Source of the DNA: G963666705 sp963666705
GTDB lineage: Bacteria; Pseudomonadota; Alphaproteobacteria; CADEGL01
Assembly: GCA_963666705.2 (NCBI GenBank)
Contig: CAXXKO010000029.1
Span: 434,001-498,000, forward strand
DNA: 64,000 bases
Reading direction: 5' to 3'
A model generated the notes under the pieces. It saw only the letters and a program-made list of their open reading frames with translations, did no database searches and had not been told where the DNA came from. Position 1 is the stretch's first letter, and every line of letters starts with the position of its first letter. Both the position numbers and the translations under genes were made by a program. This document shows positions 54,871 to 64,000 of the stretch, in pieces.

Positions 54871-55018
54871 AGCGGTTCCGCTTTGATCGGACCCACTCTA
54901 GTGCTCTATTTCGCTCGCGGCAGCGGACCGAATGGTCCGCGCCTGCGCGGGCGCGCCGGGCGACCGGCGGGCCGCCTTGCGGCCTGGAGCGATTCCAGTC
55001 GAACTGGAACCGCTCTAG
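54867..55018. repeat. CTAG-associated intergenic hairpin repeat, copy E (full length, inverted)
   Basis: Opposite in orientation to the other copies, with ctag at both ends (54867-54870 and 55015-55018). Its left TAG is the stop of the IS5 transposase and its right end, read on the minus strand, is the TAG stop of the MaoC-like gene. It contains the same hairpins (gcggaccgaatggtccgc and ggccgccttgcggcc). Confidence 0.93.
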
Positions 55019-55506
55019 CCGGTGGGCGAGCCACCACGGTTCCGGCGCTTGATGAAGTCGATTGAGGTCCAGGTCATCACCTTCTCGTCGCGCTGGTTGA
55101 AGACCGCCGTCGTGATACGGAGGATGCCTCTGTCGGGCTTGGTGCGGGAGGGGCGGGCCGAGATCACCTCGGCCTCGATTCGGAGCGTATCGCGCGGCCG
55201 CACGGGATGGAGGAAGCGCAATCCCTCGATCTCCACCCCACCGAGGAGCGTGCCGTGGTAGATGCCGAGATCGGCGAAGAGGCGCGCGCTGATGGCGAGC
55301 GTGTGGAGGCCGCTCGCAACCAGGCCGCCGAAAATCGAATCGCATGCGGCATCGGGATCGGTGTGGAAGATCTGGGGGTCGAAGCGGTGGCCGAACTCGA
55401 GGATCTCCGACTCGGTCAGGTGATGCGCGCCGCCCGCATGGCGGTCGCCCGGATGGAAGTCCTCGAAGTAGAGCGCGCGGGGGCCGACCCCGCCCTCGGC
55501 CGTCAT
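55015..55506 (-). CDS. MaoC-like hot-dog dehydratase
   Basis: A 163-residue protein with the MaoC hot-dog fold. The helix and hydratase motif are FGHRFDPQIFHTDPDAA, with catalytic Asp and His candidates, followed by FGGLVASGLHTLAISARLFA. The C-terminal strands include LHPVRPRDTLRIEAEVISAR. Such proteins hydrate enoyl-CoA thioesters. The ATG at 55506 starts MTAEGGVGPRALYFEDFHPG; further upstream the frame is open but overlaps the SapC gene. The TAG stop is supplied by repeat copy E. It may act with the acyl-CoA ligase upstream on the same strand. Confidence 0.9.
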   Translation of the reverse strand: MTAEGGVGPRALYFEDFHPGDRHAGGAHHLTESEILEFGHRFDPQIFHTDPDAACDSIFGGLVASGLHTLAISARLFADLGIYHGTLLGGVEIEGLRFLHPVRPRDTLRIEAEVISARPSRTKPDRGILRITTAVFNQRDEKVMTWTSIDFIKRRNRGGSPTG

Positions 55507-55525
55507 ATGACCGGTCGCGCCCGAT

Positions 55526-56398
55526 CTAGGCCGAGGCGGCCGGCACCGCGCCGGCCGCTCGCAGGCGCGCGCCCATGCGCCCGGCCAGGAGCGCCCAGTT
55601 GTTCTGGGACATGAGCTGGCAGTAGACGGCCGGCAGCCAGCCGCGCCGCCGCCATTCGAGGAAGGTCTCGTCGGGGAGGGCACGGAGCTTCTCCTCGTCG
55701 ATCAGGCGCAAGCCCTGGAGGGCGATACGCTGGTCGCCACCGACGGCGATGTTCGCCGTCTTCTCGGCGAGGAGGCCGCTCGCGTCGAGGGCCTCGCAGA
55801 GCTCGCGCGTGGCGATGAACTGGCGGTGGTAGGCGGAGCAGAACTCGAGGGCGCGCTTGGTAAGATCCGTCGGCTCGCCCTCGGCGAAGAGGGCCCGTTT
55901 GCCAGCGCCGTCCTCGATCAGGCCAGAATCCTCGTCGATGCAGAGGGCGAACTGGCTCTGCTCCGGCCGCTCCAGGAAGATGAAGGGGTAGCGCCGCACG
56001 TAGCCCGGCACGTAGACGCCCTCGGTCCAGTGACCATCCGCGTCGACGAACAGGTTCTCCGATTTCTGCAGGCCGAGGACGGCGACCGGCACCGCCGGGT
56101 CCCCGGCCGTGAAGACGATGGGGAAATGGCGGATCGCCACGGGAAACTCGTCGAAGGTGAGCGGCACCGAGTTCGATTGCGCCGCGAAGGCGAAGCTCCT
56201 GGCTTCGGTCAGTGTCTTGCCCGCGTGGCGGCCCGAGTCCATCGGTACCGGCCGGTGGTAGAACATGGGCATGCCGGGCTGTCGCTCGGCCGGCTGGTCG
56301 ACGGCGGCCGAAGTCTCCGCCGCTGGCGCCTCCGCCGCCGCGCTCTCGGTTGCCGGGGCCGCGGCCGCCGATTCTTTCTTCTTGGTCTTTTTGGCCAT
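55526..56398 (-). CDS. SapC-like protein
   Basis: A 290-residue protein of the SapC family, first named in an S-layer-linked operon of Campylobacter. The N-terminus is basic then Ala- and Glu-rich (residues 1-45, MAKKTKKKESAAAAPATESA) and probably disordered. The conserved domain (about 50-285) includes FPIVFTAGDPAVPVAVLGLQ, YPFIFLERPEQSQFALCIDE and WALLAGRMGARLRAAG. No S-layer genes are nearby, and the function in alphaproteobacteria is not established. It lies 19 bp before the MaoC gene start and 80 bp after the acyl-CoA ligase on the same strand. Confidence 0.85.
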   Translation of the reverse strand: MAKKTKKKESAAAAPATESAAAEAPAAETSAAVDQPAERQPGMPMFYHRPVPMDSGRHAGKTLTEARSFAFAAQSNSVPLTFDEFPVAIRHFPIVFTAGDPAVPVAVLGLQKSENLFVDADGHWTEGVYVPGYVRRYPFIFLERPEQSQFALCIDEDSGLIEDGAGKRALFAEGEPTDLTKRALEFCSAYHRQFIATRELCEALDASGLLAEKTANIAVGGDQRIALQGLRLIDEEKLRALPDETFLEWRRRGWLPAVYCQLMSQNNWALLAGRMGARLRAAGAVPAASA

Positions 56399-56478
56399 CG
56401 ATATCCTCATCCTGTCTCGCACCCGCTGGTGCGGCGCAAACTAGCACGCGTCGTACCCCCGCGACAGGATTGCCGGTC

Positions 56479-58103
<1,625 letters not shown>

Positions 58104-58131
<28 letters not shown>

Positions 58132-58364
58132 ACGATCGCTTTTCCCGTCTCCTCGGTAGGAGGGGGCGCGCCGACGATGCCGGGGCATCGTCAAGCACCC
58201 TCGACGCCCCGAGGGGCGGGAAAAGCGACCCGTAGGGCGGCGCCCCGAGGCCCCCGGACGTCGTCGCGCGCCGCTTGTGATGCCCCGGCATCACGGCGCG
58301 CCACCCTCCTAGCCGGGAACCTCGGGGCGCCGTCGTATGGCACACGGAATTATGATAGTGGGTA
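58104..58364. mobile_element. 261-bp MITE-like element with 32-bp inverted ends
   Basis: The ends begin tacccactttcataattccg on the left and, read inverted, tacccactatcataattccg on the right. They match over about 32 bp with one difference. CTAG is present on both outer sides (58100-58103 and 58365-58368) as target duplication. The interior has smaller palindromes (gatgccggggcatc) and no gene. It is inserted after the third codon of the acyl-CoA ligase gene. Confidence 0.93.
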
Positions 58365-58518
58365 CTAGCGTCCGTCATCCTCGCCTCGCCTCCCCCCATC
58401 CCGCGCGCCGAGAGGATAGCGGGGGCGGCCCGCAGCGCGCAATCGGTTCGGCTTTGGGCGCACCCTGCCGTGGCCCGCTATAGAATGCCCTTGTCTCGGT
58501 GCGAGGAAGCCGATATTC

Positions 58519-59559
58519 GTGCCCGCCATGTGGCTTAGGAACCTTTGGTACTTCGCGCTGCCGGGCCGGCGCCTGCGCCCCGGGCGCATGACCCACAAGG
58601 TGATGCTGGGCGAGCCCCTGTTGATCGGGCGGGCGCGCGACGGTGAGCCCTTCGCGCTCCACGACATCTGTCCGCACCGCGGCATACCGCTCTCGCGCGG
58701 CGCCTTCGACGGGCGCGAGGTCGAATGCTGCTACCATGGCTGGCGCTTTGGCACCGACGGCCGCTGCACGGCCATCCCCTCCCTCGTCGAGGGCCAGCGC
58801 ATGAATGTCGGCCGCGTGCGCGTCAAGCGCTACCCTGCGCGCGAGGTGCAGGGCAACATCTGGATCTATTTCGGCGACGACGCGGAGGACGGCGCCGTGG
58901 AGCCGCCGGAGCCCCCCCGGCTCCCCGATGTCGAGGCCCGGCATTGCCACCTCTTCGAAGCCATGCCTTTTCCCTGCGACATCGATCATGCGATCGTCGG
59001 CCTCATGGACCCGGCGCACGGCCCCTACGTTCATCGCTCCTGGTGGTGGCGCACGCGCCGCTCCATGCACGAGAAGTCCAAGGCGTTCGAGCCTTCGCCG
59101 CTCGGCTTCACCATGGTGCGTCACAGGCCGAGCCGAAACTCCTTCGCCTACAAGCTCCTGGGCGGCACCCCGGAGACCGAGATCAGCTTCCGCCTGCCGG
59201 GCGTGCGGGTCGAGCATATCAGGGCCGGGCGCCATGTGGTCTGCGGGCTGACGGCCGTAACGCCCGTGCGGGAGGGCGAGACGGAAGTGAATCACGCCAT
59301 CTATTGGACCATGCCCTGGCTCACCCCCTTCTCGCCGCTTTTCCGGCCCTTCGCCCGCACCTTCCTCGGCCAGGACCGCGCCGTGGTCGAGATGCAGCAG
59401 ATCGGCCTGGCCTGGAAGCCGGACCTCATGCTGATCAACGACGCCGACAGCCAGGCCAAGTGGTACTACCAGCTCAAGCAGGAATTTGCCGGCGCGCGGG
59501 CCGAGGGCCGGCCGTTCCGCAATCCCGTCACGGCGCGAACGCTTCGTTGGCGAAGCTGA
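58519..59559 (+). CDS. Rieske 2Fe-2S aromatic ring-hydroxylating oxygenase
   Basis: A 346-residue oxygenase component. The Rieske motif is CPHRGIPL and CCYHGWRFG (residues about 51-78). A mononuclear iron site is suggested by DIDHAIVGLMDPAHGPYVHR near residue 155-175. The C-terminal half is like vanillate-demethylase or phthalate-type oxygenases, which hydroxylate or demethylate aromatic or steroid-like rings with a separate reductase. No reductase gene is adjacent. An MFS carrier gene follows, so transport and oxidation of one substrate is plausible. An ATG at 58528 is an alternative start. Confidence 0.9.
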   Translation: MPAMWLRNLWYFALPGRRLRPGRMTHKVMLGEPLLIGRARDGEPFALHDICPHRGIPLSRGAFDGREVECCYHGWRFGTDGRCTAIPSLVEGQRMNVGRVRVKRYPAREVQGNIWIYFGDDAEDGAVEPPEPPRLPDVEARHCHLFEAMPFPCDIDHAIVGLMDPAHGPYVHRSWWWRTRRSMHEKSKAFEPSPLGFTMVRHRPSRNSFAYKLLGGTPETEISFRLPGVRVEHIRAGRHVVCGLTAVTPVREGETEVNHAIYWTMPWLTPFSPLFRPFARTFLGQDRAVVEMQQIGLAWKPDLMLINDADSQAKWYYQLKQEFAGARAEGRPFRNPVTARTLRWRS

Positions 59560-59599
59560 GCCCGCGCGGGCCGGGCGCGGCGGTCCCGGGGCGGTCGCC

Positions 59600-60880
59600 T
59601 TGACCGCATTCCGGGTTGTCGTCACCCTCGCCGTCACCCTCGTCATCAGCCAATTCTACCGCACCACCCTGGCGGCGATCGCGCCCGAGCTGATGCACGA
59701 GCTGACCCTCTCGGCCGGGGAGCTCGGCCTCGCTTCGAGCGCCTTCTTCCTCGCCTTCGCCGCCATGCAGATACCGGTCGGCATGCTGCTCGACCACTTC
59801 GGGCCGCGCCGGACGGTGCCGAGCCTCCTGATCCTCGCCGTGACCGGCGCCATCACCGTCTCCCAGGCCGACGGCTTCGCCTTCCTCGCCACCGGCCAGG
59901 CACTCCTCGGCGCGGGCTGCTCGGGCATCTTCATGGGCGGGCTGGTGGCGGTCGCGCGCTGGTTCCCGCCCGACCGCTTCGCTACCATCGCGGCCGCCGT
60001 CGTCGCCTTCAGCAACACCGGCGGCCTGCTCTCCGCCACGCCCTTCTCGGCGGCGGTGGCGGCGATCGGCTGGCGCGCGTCCTTCCTGGCACTCGCGGGG
60101 GCAACCGCCCTCCTCGCCCTCGCCATCATCGCCCTGGTGCGCGACGCGCCCGCCGGCCACCCGTTCCACGACCGCCCGCCCGAGGGGCTCGCCGAGGCGC
60201 TCGGCGGGGTGCGGGAGGTCCTGACCGACCGCCGCATCTGGCCGCTCCTGGTCGTGAGCTTCGTCTCCTATCCCGCCGTGCTCGCGCTGCGGAGCGTTTG
60301 GGCCGGCCCCTACGTTCACGACATCCACGGCCTCGACGGCGTGGCCCGGGGCAACGTATTGCTCCTCATCTCGATCGCCATGATCGCGGGCCTCGTCGCC
60401 TACGGCCCGCTCGACCGGGTCTTCGATACGCGCAAGCGAATCGTCGTCTGGGGCACCCTCGCGGCCATTCCCGCCCTCGTCGCCCTCGCGGCGGTGCCCC
60501 GTCTCGAAGCCTGGCAGGCCACCGCGCTTCTCGTCCTGTTCGCCTTCCTCGGCTCCAACTACGTGCAGATCCAGCCCCACGGCAAGGCGTTCTTCCACGA
60601 GCGCCTGGTGGGGCGCGTCGTCACCGTCCTCAACCTCTCCACCTTCACGGGTATCGCCACCCTACAGGCGGTGACCGGCTTCATTCTCGGCGCTTTCCCG
60701 GAAAGTGATGCGGGCGCCCACCCGCCCGAGGCATATCGCGCGATGTTCGCCTTCCTCGCCGTCGTGAGCGCGGTTGCCCTAGCGGCTTATGCCTGGAGCG
60801 CGGACGTGCCGCCCAGCACCGAGCGTGGCGGCGGCCCGGCACGACCTCGAGGCGGCAGGACTGATACCAACGGCCCATAA
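59600..60880 (+). CDS. MFS transporter
   Basis: A 426-residue major facilitator carrier with about twelve hydrophobic segments, the first being FRVVVTLAVTLVISQFYRTT. The conserved loop between helices 2 and 3 is VGMLLDHFGPRRTVPS. Helices 4 and 5 have GAGCSGIFMGGLVAVARWF. A TTG at 59600 gives a natural N-terminus just before helix 1; the frame is also open to a TTG at 59486, inside the Rieske gene. Probably in one operon with the Rieske oxygenase. The substrate is unknown. The C-terminal tail is basic. Confidence 0.87.
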   Translation: MTAFRVVVTLAVTLVISQFYRTTLAAIAPELMHELTLSAGELGLASSAFFLAFAAMQIPVGMLLDHFGPRRTVPSLLILAVTGAITVSQADGFAFLATGQALLGAGCSGIFMGGLVAVARWFPPDRFATIAAAVVAFSNTGGLLSATPFSAAVAAIGWRASFLALAGATALLALAIIALVRDAPAGHPFHDRPPEGLAEALGGVREVLTDRRIWPLLVVSFVSYPAVLALRSVWAGPYVHDIHGLDGVARGNVLLLISIAMIAGLVAYGPLDRVFDTRKRIVVWGTLAAIPALVALAAVPRLEAWQATALLVLFAFLGSNYVQIQPHGKAFFHERLVGRVVTVLNLSTFTGIATLQAVTGFILGAFPESDAGAHPPEAYRAMFAFLAVVSAVALAAYAWSADVPPSTERGGGPARPRGGRTDTNGP

Positions 60881-61009
60881 GAATGACCCGTTGTATGTTC
60901 CCTCAAGCGCCGGGCGGGCGCATCCGCGCCCTTGGCTTACCTCGCATAAGCTCGGGCGCGCGGTCGCGCTTGCCAGCGGTCGATGAGTCAAGCTCATCGG
61001 CCGCTGGTA

Positions 61010-62971
61010 TTAGTTCGTGAGCGGCTCGCGCGCCATGGCTTCGGCGCGGGCACGGTCCCCGGCCGAGAGGGAGCCGCCCACGCATTCGCGGGCCGAGACC
61101 GCGTCCTCGAAGCCCGCTTGGGCAGCACGCTCGTACCAAGCGTAGGCGGTCACCGGGTCCTCCGGCATGCCGATGCCCATCTCGAGATAGATGCCGAGCG
61201 AGAACTGGGCCGCGGGCTCGCCCAGGTGCGCGGCACGGCCGTACCAACGGGCCGCGGCGACCGCGTCCTCGGGCGTGTCGCCGCCGCTCGCATAGGCGTC
61301 GGCGATTCTCACCATGGCCGCCACGTCGCCGTCCTGCGCGGCCTCGAACGCCGGCACCAAGGCATCGGTGGCGGCGCGCTCGTCCTCGGAGAGGGCATCG
61401 GAGACCGTATCGCGGGCCTGTTCGGCGGGCGCGAAGCCCGTCACCGCCGCGCGCTGGAACAGGAGGTAGGCGTGGCGCACGTTCTGTTCGAGGCCATCGC
61501 CCTTGGCGTACATGACGCCGAGGTTGTAGAGGGCGCGCGGCTCCCCCTGGTCGGCGGCGCGCTCGAACCAGGTCAGCGCCGCCGCCAGGTCGGGCTCGAC
61601 CCCGGCGCCCTTGAGATAGATGAGGGCGACATTGTATTGGGCGCTGGCGCTGCCCTGCTCGGCCGCGCGCAGGTACCATTTCCGCGCGATGGCGAGGTCG
61701 AGGGGCACACCGCTGCCCTGGCGGTAAAGTTGCGCAAGGTTGAACTGAGCGGCCGCGTGATCCTGTTCCGCCGCGCGCGAGAGCCACATCGCCGCCGTCG
61801 CCAGGTCGAGGTCGACGCCGCGGCCGTTGAGGAAGCTGATGGCGAGCGCGAACTGGGCATCGGCGAGGCCCTTGTCCGCGGCCATCGTGAACCACGCCAC
61901 CGCTCGATCGAGGTCGGCCTCGGCGCCGCGGCCCTCGGCGTGGAGCAGGCCGAGCTGGAACTGTGCCGCCGCGTGTCCTGCCTCCGCCGCCTCCCGGAAC
62001 AGGGCCGCGGCTCGGACCGGGTCCTCGGCCAGGCCGAGCCCGAGATTGTATTTCATGCCCTCCTGGTAGAGCGCCTCGGACCCGGGCGCCGCGGCCGGCT
62101 CGGGCACCGAGGACGGCACGGGGGCCGGCGAGAGGCTGGCCGTCTCCGTCCCAGACGGCTCGGACGGTGGGGCTGGCGCGGGCGCCGGCGGGGCCGGCGC
62201 CGTCACCGGCGTCAGCTCCGCAAACTCGCGCGCCGCCTCGGCGTCGCCCTGGGCCGCCGCCAGCGCGAACCATTTGGCCGCCTGGATGTCGTCGCGGGGC
62301 ACGCCCAGCCCCAGCCGGTAGAGCCGCCCGAGGCTGAGCTGCGCTTCGGCATATCCGGCATCCGCCGCCTGGCGGAACAACCGCGCGGCCTCGGTGAAGT
62401 CCTGGGGCACGCCGCGCCCGGCCACGTAAAGCGAGGCCGTGTCGTACTGCGCCGCCGGATGGCCGTGCCGCGCGGCCCGCTGGTAGAGGGCGACCGCCCG
62501 CGCAAAATCGCGCGGCACGCCCCGGCCTTCCTCGTAAAGAACACCGAGCGCGTAAACGGCGCCGACTTCGCCGAGCTCCGCCGCCGCCTCGAGGAGGCGC
62601 GCGGCCTCCGCCTCGTCCGCGTCCACGCCGGCGCCCTCGGCGAGCAGCAGGCCGAGCATATAGAGTCCCCGGCCGTATCCCTGGTTGGCCGCGAGGCGAT
62701 ACCAGGTGGCGGCCTCGTCCGGGTCCCACGCCACGCCTTCGCCATTGAGGTAGAGGTCACCAAGGCCCACCGCCGCGCGCGGGTCGCCGTCCTCGGCCGC
62801 CGCGCGCCAGAGCTCGGCCGCGAGGGTGTAGTCGCCAGCGGCGCGGGCGGCGGTACCGGCCTCGAAATCCGCCCAAGCCGGGGCGGCGGCGGGGCCGAGG
62901 ACGAGGGCCAGGATCAGGGCCGGCAAAACCGCCCCCATGGTGCGCTTCACCGTCCAATGACGGTCGGTCAT
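61010..62971 (-). CDS. exported Sel1-repeat protein
   Basis: A 653-residue secreted protein. A signal peptide is seen (AVLPALILALVLGPAAAPAW). About thirteen Sel1-like repeats (for example AAQYDTASLYVAGRGVPQDF and SAQYNVALIYLKGAGVEPDL) form two blocks separated by a proline-rich linker (residues about 255-290). Sel1 repeats form alpha-solenoids for protein binding, often linked to exopolysaccharide, cell-envelope or signalling functions. The ATG at 62971 overlaps the stop of the upstream AbrB-like gene by ATGA. The exact partner is unknown. Confidence 0.9.
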   Translation of the reverse strand: MTDRHWTVKRTMGAVLPALILALVLGPAAAPAWADFEAGTAARAAGDYTLAAELWRAAAEDGDPRAAVGLGDLYLNGEGVAWDPDEAATWYRLAANQGYGRGLYMLGLLLAEGAGVDADEAEAARLLEAAAELGEVGAVYALGVLYEEGRGVPRDFARAVALYQRAARHGHPAAQYDTASLYVAGRGVPQDFTEAARLFRQAADAGYAEAQLSLGRLYRLGLGVPRDDIQAAKWFALAAAQGDAEAAREFAELTPVTAPAPPAPAPAPPSEPSGTETASLSPAPVPSSVPEPAAAPGSEALYQEGMKYNLGLGLAEDPVRAAALFREAAEAGHAAAQFQLGLLHAEGRGAEADLDRAVAWFTMAADKGLADAQFALAISFLNGRGVDLDLATAAMWLSRAAEQDHAAAQFNLAQLYRQGSGVPLDLAIARKWYLRAAEQGSASAQYNVALIYLKGAGVEPDLAAALTWFERAADQGEPRALYNLGVMYAKGDGLEQNVRHAYLLFQRAAVTGFAPAEQARDTVSDALSEDERAATDALVPAFEAAQDGDVAAMVRIADAYASGGDTPEDAVAAARWYGRAAHLGEPAAQFSLGIYLEMGIGMPEDPVTAYAWYERAAQAGFEDAVSARECVGGSLSAGDRARAEAMAREPLTN

Positions 62972-64000
62972 GTGTCCTCCCCCTCGTCCCGGTCGTTGCT
63001 GGGGCCGGCGGCCCATCCGCCGATCCTAAACCCAGTCGGCGCCAGGATCACCACCAACACGATACGGAAGATATGGTGGCTCGCGACGAAGACGGTGTCG
63101 ATGCCGAGGGCGAGCGCTATCAGGCTCATTTCCGCGAGGCCGCCGGGTGCAAAGGCCAGCACCAGTGCCTCGAACGGCGCGTCCGATATCTGGCGCAGGG
63201 CGAAGGCGGCCGTGACCGAGGCCGTCAGCAGGATGGCGGAGGCGACGACGGCGTGGCCCAGGGTCCGTCCGAGGAAGGACAGGCGGACGCCGGCGAAGCG
63301 GCAGCCCACGGCGGCGCCCACGATGAGCTGGGCGAGGGCGATCAGCTCCGTCGGTGGCCGCGAGCCGGTCAGGCCCGTGGCGTGGACGACGGCGCTGGCC
63401 AGCAGCGGGCCCGTCAGCATGAAGGCCGGCATCCTGATGGCCCGGGCCGCGAGGGCGCCCACGATACCGGTCATCACCATAACGCCGACGTCCGCGAGCG
63501 GGACCTCGGCGAGGTGAATTCCCACCACCGCGCGCCGCGCGGCATCGTAGCCGCCCGAGAAGCGGAACCAGACCGGAATGGTCAGCACCATGAGGAGGAC
63601 ACGGGCTGAATGGATGAGCGTGATGGTGCGCTCGTCCCCGCCAGCCTCGGTGCCGGCGAAGATCATCTCGTTGAGGCCGCCCGGCGCGGCCGAGAAAAAG
63701 GCGGTCGGCAGGTCGTAGCCGGTAACCTTGCGGAAGTAGATCAGCACGAGGAGGCCGACGACCACCACATAAACCACGAGGCCGGCGAAGGTGGGCAGCC
63801 AGTTCCCCGCGTGGGCCAGGATCTCGGGCGTGAAGGCGCTGCCCAGCATGACGCCGAGCACGGCGATCATCACCGCCCTCAGCCACGGGTACATATACAG
63901 CCGCAGCCCGCCGAGCGTGCCCGCCGTGGTGAACACCATGGCGCCGATCATCCAGGCCAGCGGCATGCGCAGCCAGGCGAAGAGCGCGCCGCCCACACCG
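62968..64000 (-). CDS. AbrB-family (DUF/Pfam AbrB) membrane protein, N-terminus outside window
   Basis: An integral membrane protein of the AbrB family (formerly annotated as ammonia monooxygenase). At least nine hydrophobic segments are seen. Two similar halves carry the family motifs AAPGGLNEMIFAGTEAGGDE and FAPGGLAEMSLIALALGID. Length in the window is 344 codons without a clear start; the gene continues upstream of 64000. Some members regulate aid to acid or detergent tolerance, but the role is unknown here. It overlaps the Sel1 gene by 4 bp, so the two are probably co-translated. Confidence 0.88.
   Translation of the reverse strand, partial: GVGGALFAWLRMPLAWMIGAMVFTTAGTLGGLRLYMYPWLRAVMIAVLGVMLGSAFTPEILAHAGNWLPTFAGLVVYVVVVGLLVLIYFRKVTGYDLPTAFFSAAPGGLNEMIFAGTEAGGDERTITLIHSARVLLMVLTIPVWFRFSGGYDAARRAVVGIHLAEVPLADVGVMVMTGIVGALAARAIRMPAFMLTGPLLASAVVHATGLTGSRPPTELIALAQLIVGAAVGCRFAGVRLSFLGRTLGHAVVASAILLTASVTAAFALRQISDAPFEALVLAFAPGGLAEMSLIALALGIDTVFVASHHIFRIVLVVILAPTGFRIGGWAAGPSNDRDEGEDT

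Noticed and set aside
60983..63517. 844-codon open frame opposite the Sel1-repeat gene
   Set aside because: Mirror of repeated GC-rich codons; repeats arise from Sel1 units on the other strand.

Overview
The window is very GC-rich DNA from an alphaproteobacterium, probably Rhodospirillales-like. The evidence is the gene order rsh-pdxJ-acpS-lepB-rnc-era, the rpoZ-rsh and dapA-smpB pairs, the M23 peptidase-bactofilin pair, an imuA-imuB-dnaE2 mutasome, and a LexA operator of the alphaproteobacterial GAAC-N7-GAAC type in front of imuA. No rRNA, tRNA or CRISPR array was found.

Layout. 1-3.9 kb: a LonB-like protease (C-terminus outside the window), a GntR/FCD regulator and an alpha/beta hydrolase. 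4.0-8.7 kb: three insertion sequences in series (IS3-like, IS1182, ISNCY) with one 74-codon membrane protein stranded between them. 8.9-14.5 kb: an M23 endopeptidase overlapping a bactofilin, a hydrolase, a type II haloacid dehalogenase and a lytic transglycosylase. 14.6-28.3 kb: the housekeeping core dapA, smpB, a saccharopine-dehydrogenase-like gene, a broken AT-rich TolB-like gene, a family 5 uracil-DNA glycosylase, a NYN protein, folK, rpoZ, rsh, pdxJ, acpS, lepB, rnc and era. The dapA leader is duplicated around an ISNCY fragment. 28.4-35.1 kb: a probable catabolic block with an FAD monooxygenase, an acyl-CoA ligase, a protein made of two fused phytanoyl-CoA-dioxygenase-like domains, a carboxymuconolactone-decarboxylase-like protein, an NTF2-like protein and a second PhyH protein. 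35.3-43.6 kb: mtnA on the minus strand, then imuA, imuB and dnaE2 with a vapBC-type toxin-antitoxin pair between imuB and dnaE2, then a CopD-like membrane protein.

43.7-55.0 kb is a mobile-element region. It starts with an IS21-like element carrying two extra genes (a Cys-rich basic protein and a DUF3991/TOPRIM protein) in a four-gene chain, next to a gene that has lost its start. Then come an IS1595 element and a three-level nest: an IS5 element split by an IS21 element that is itself split by an IS630 element. Removing each inner element with one copy of its target duplication restores the outer reading frames. 55.0-64 kb: a MaoC-like hydratase, a SapC-like protein, a second acyl-CoA ligase, a Rieske oxygenase, an MFS carrier, a Sel1-repeat protein and an AbrB-type membrane protein cut by the window edge.

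Two small non-coding repeat families stand out. One, about 110-150 bp with hairpins and CTAG-type ends, begins at the TAG stop codon of the adjacent gene at every site seen (six coding sequences). The other is a 261-bp element with 32-bp terminal inverted repeats. It lies in a CTAG site inside the first codons of the second acyl-CoA ligase, and its own end now supplies an in-frame ATG.
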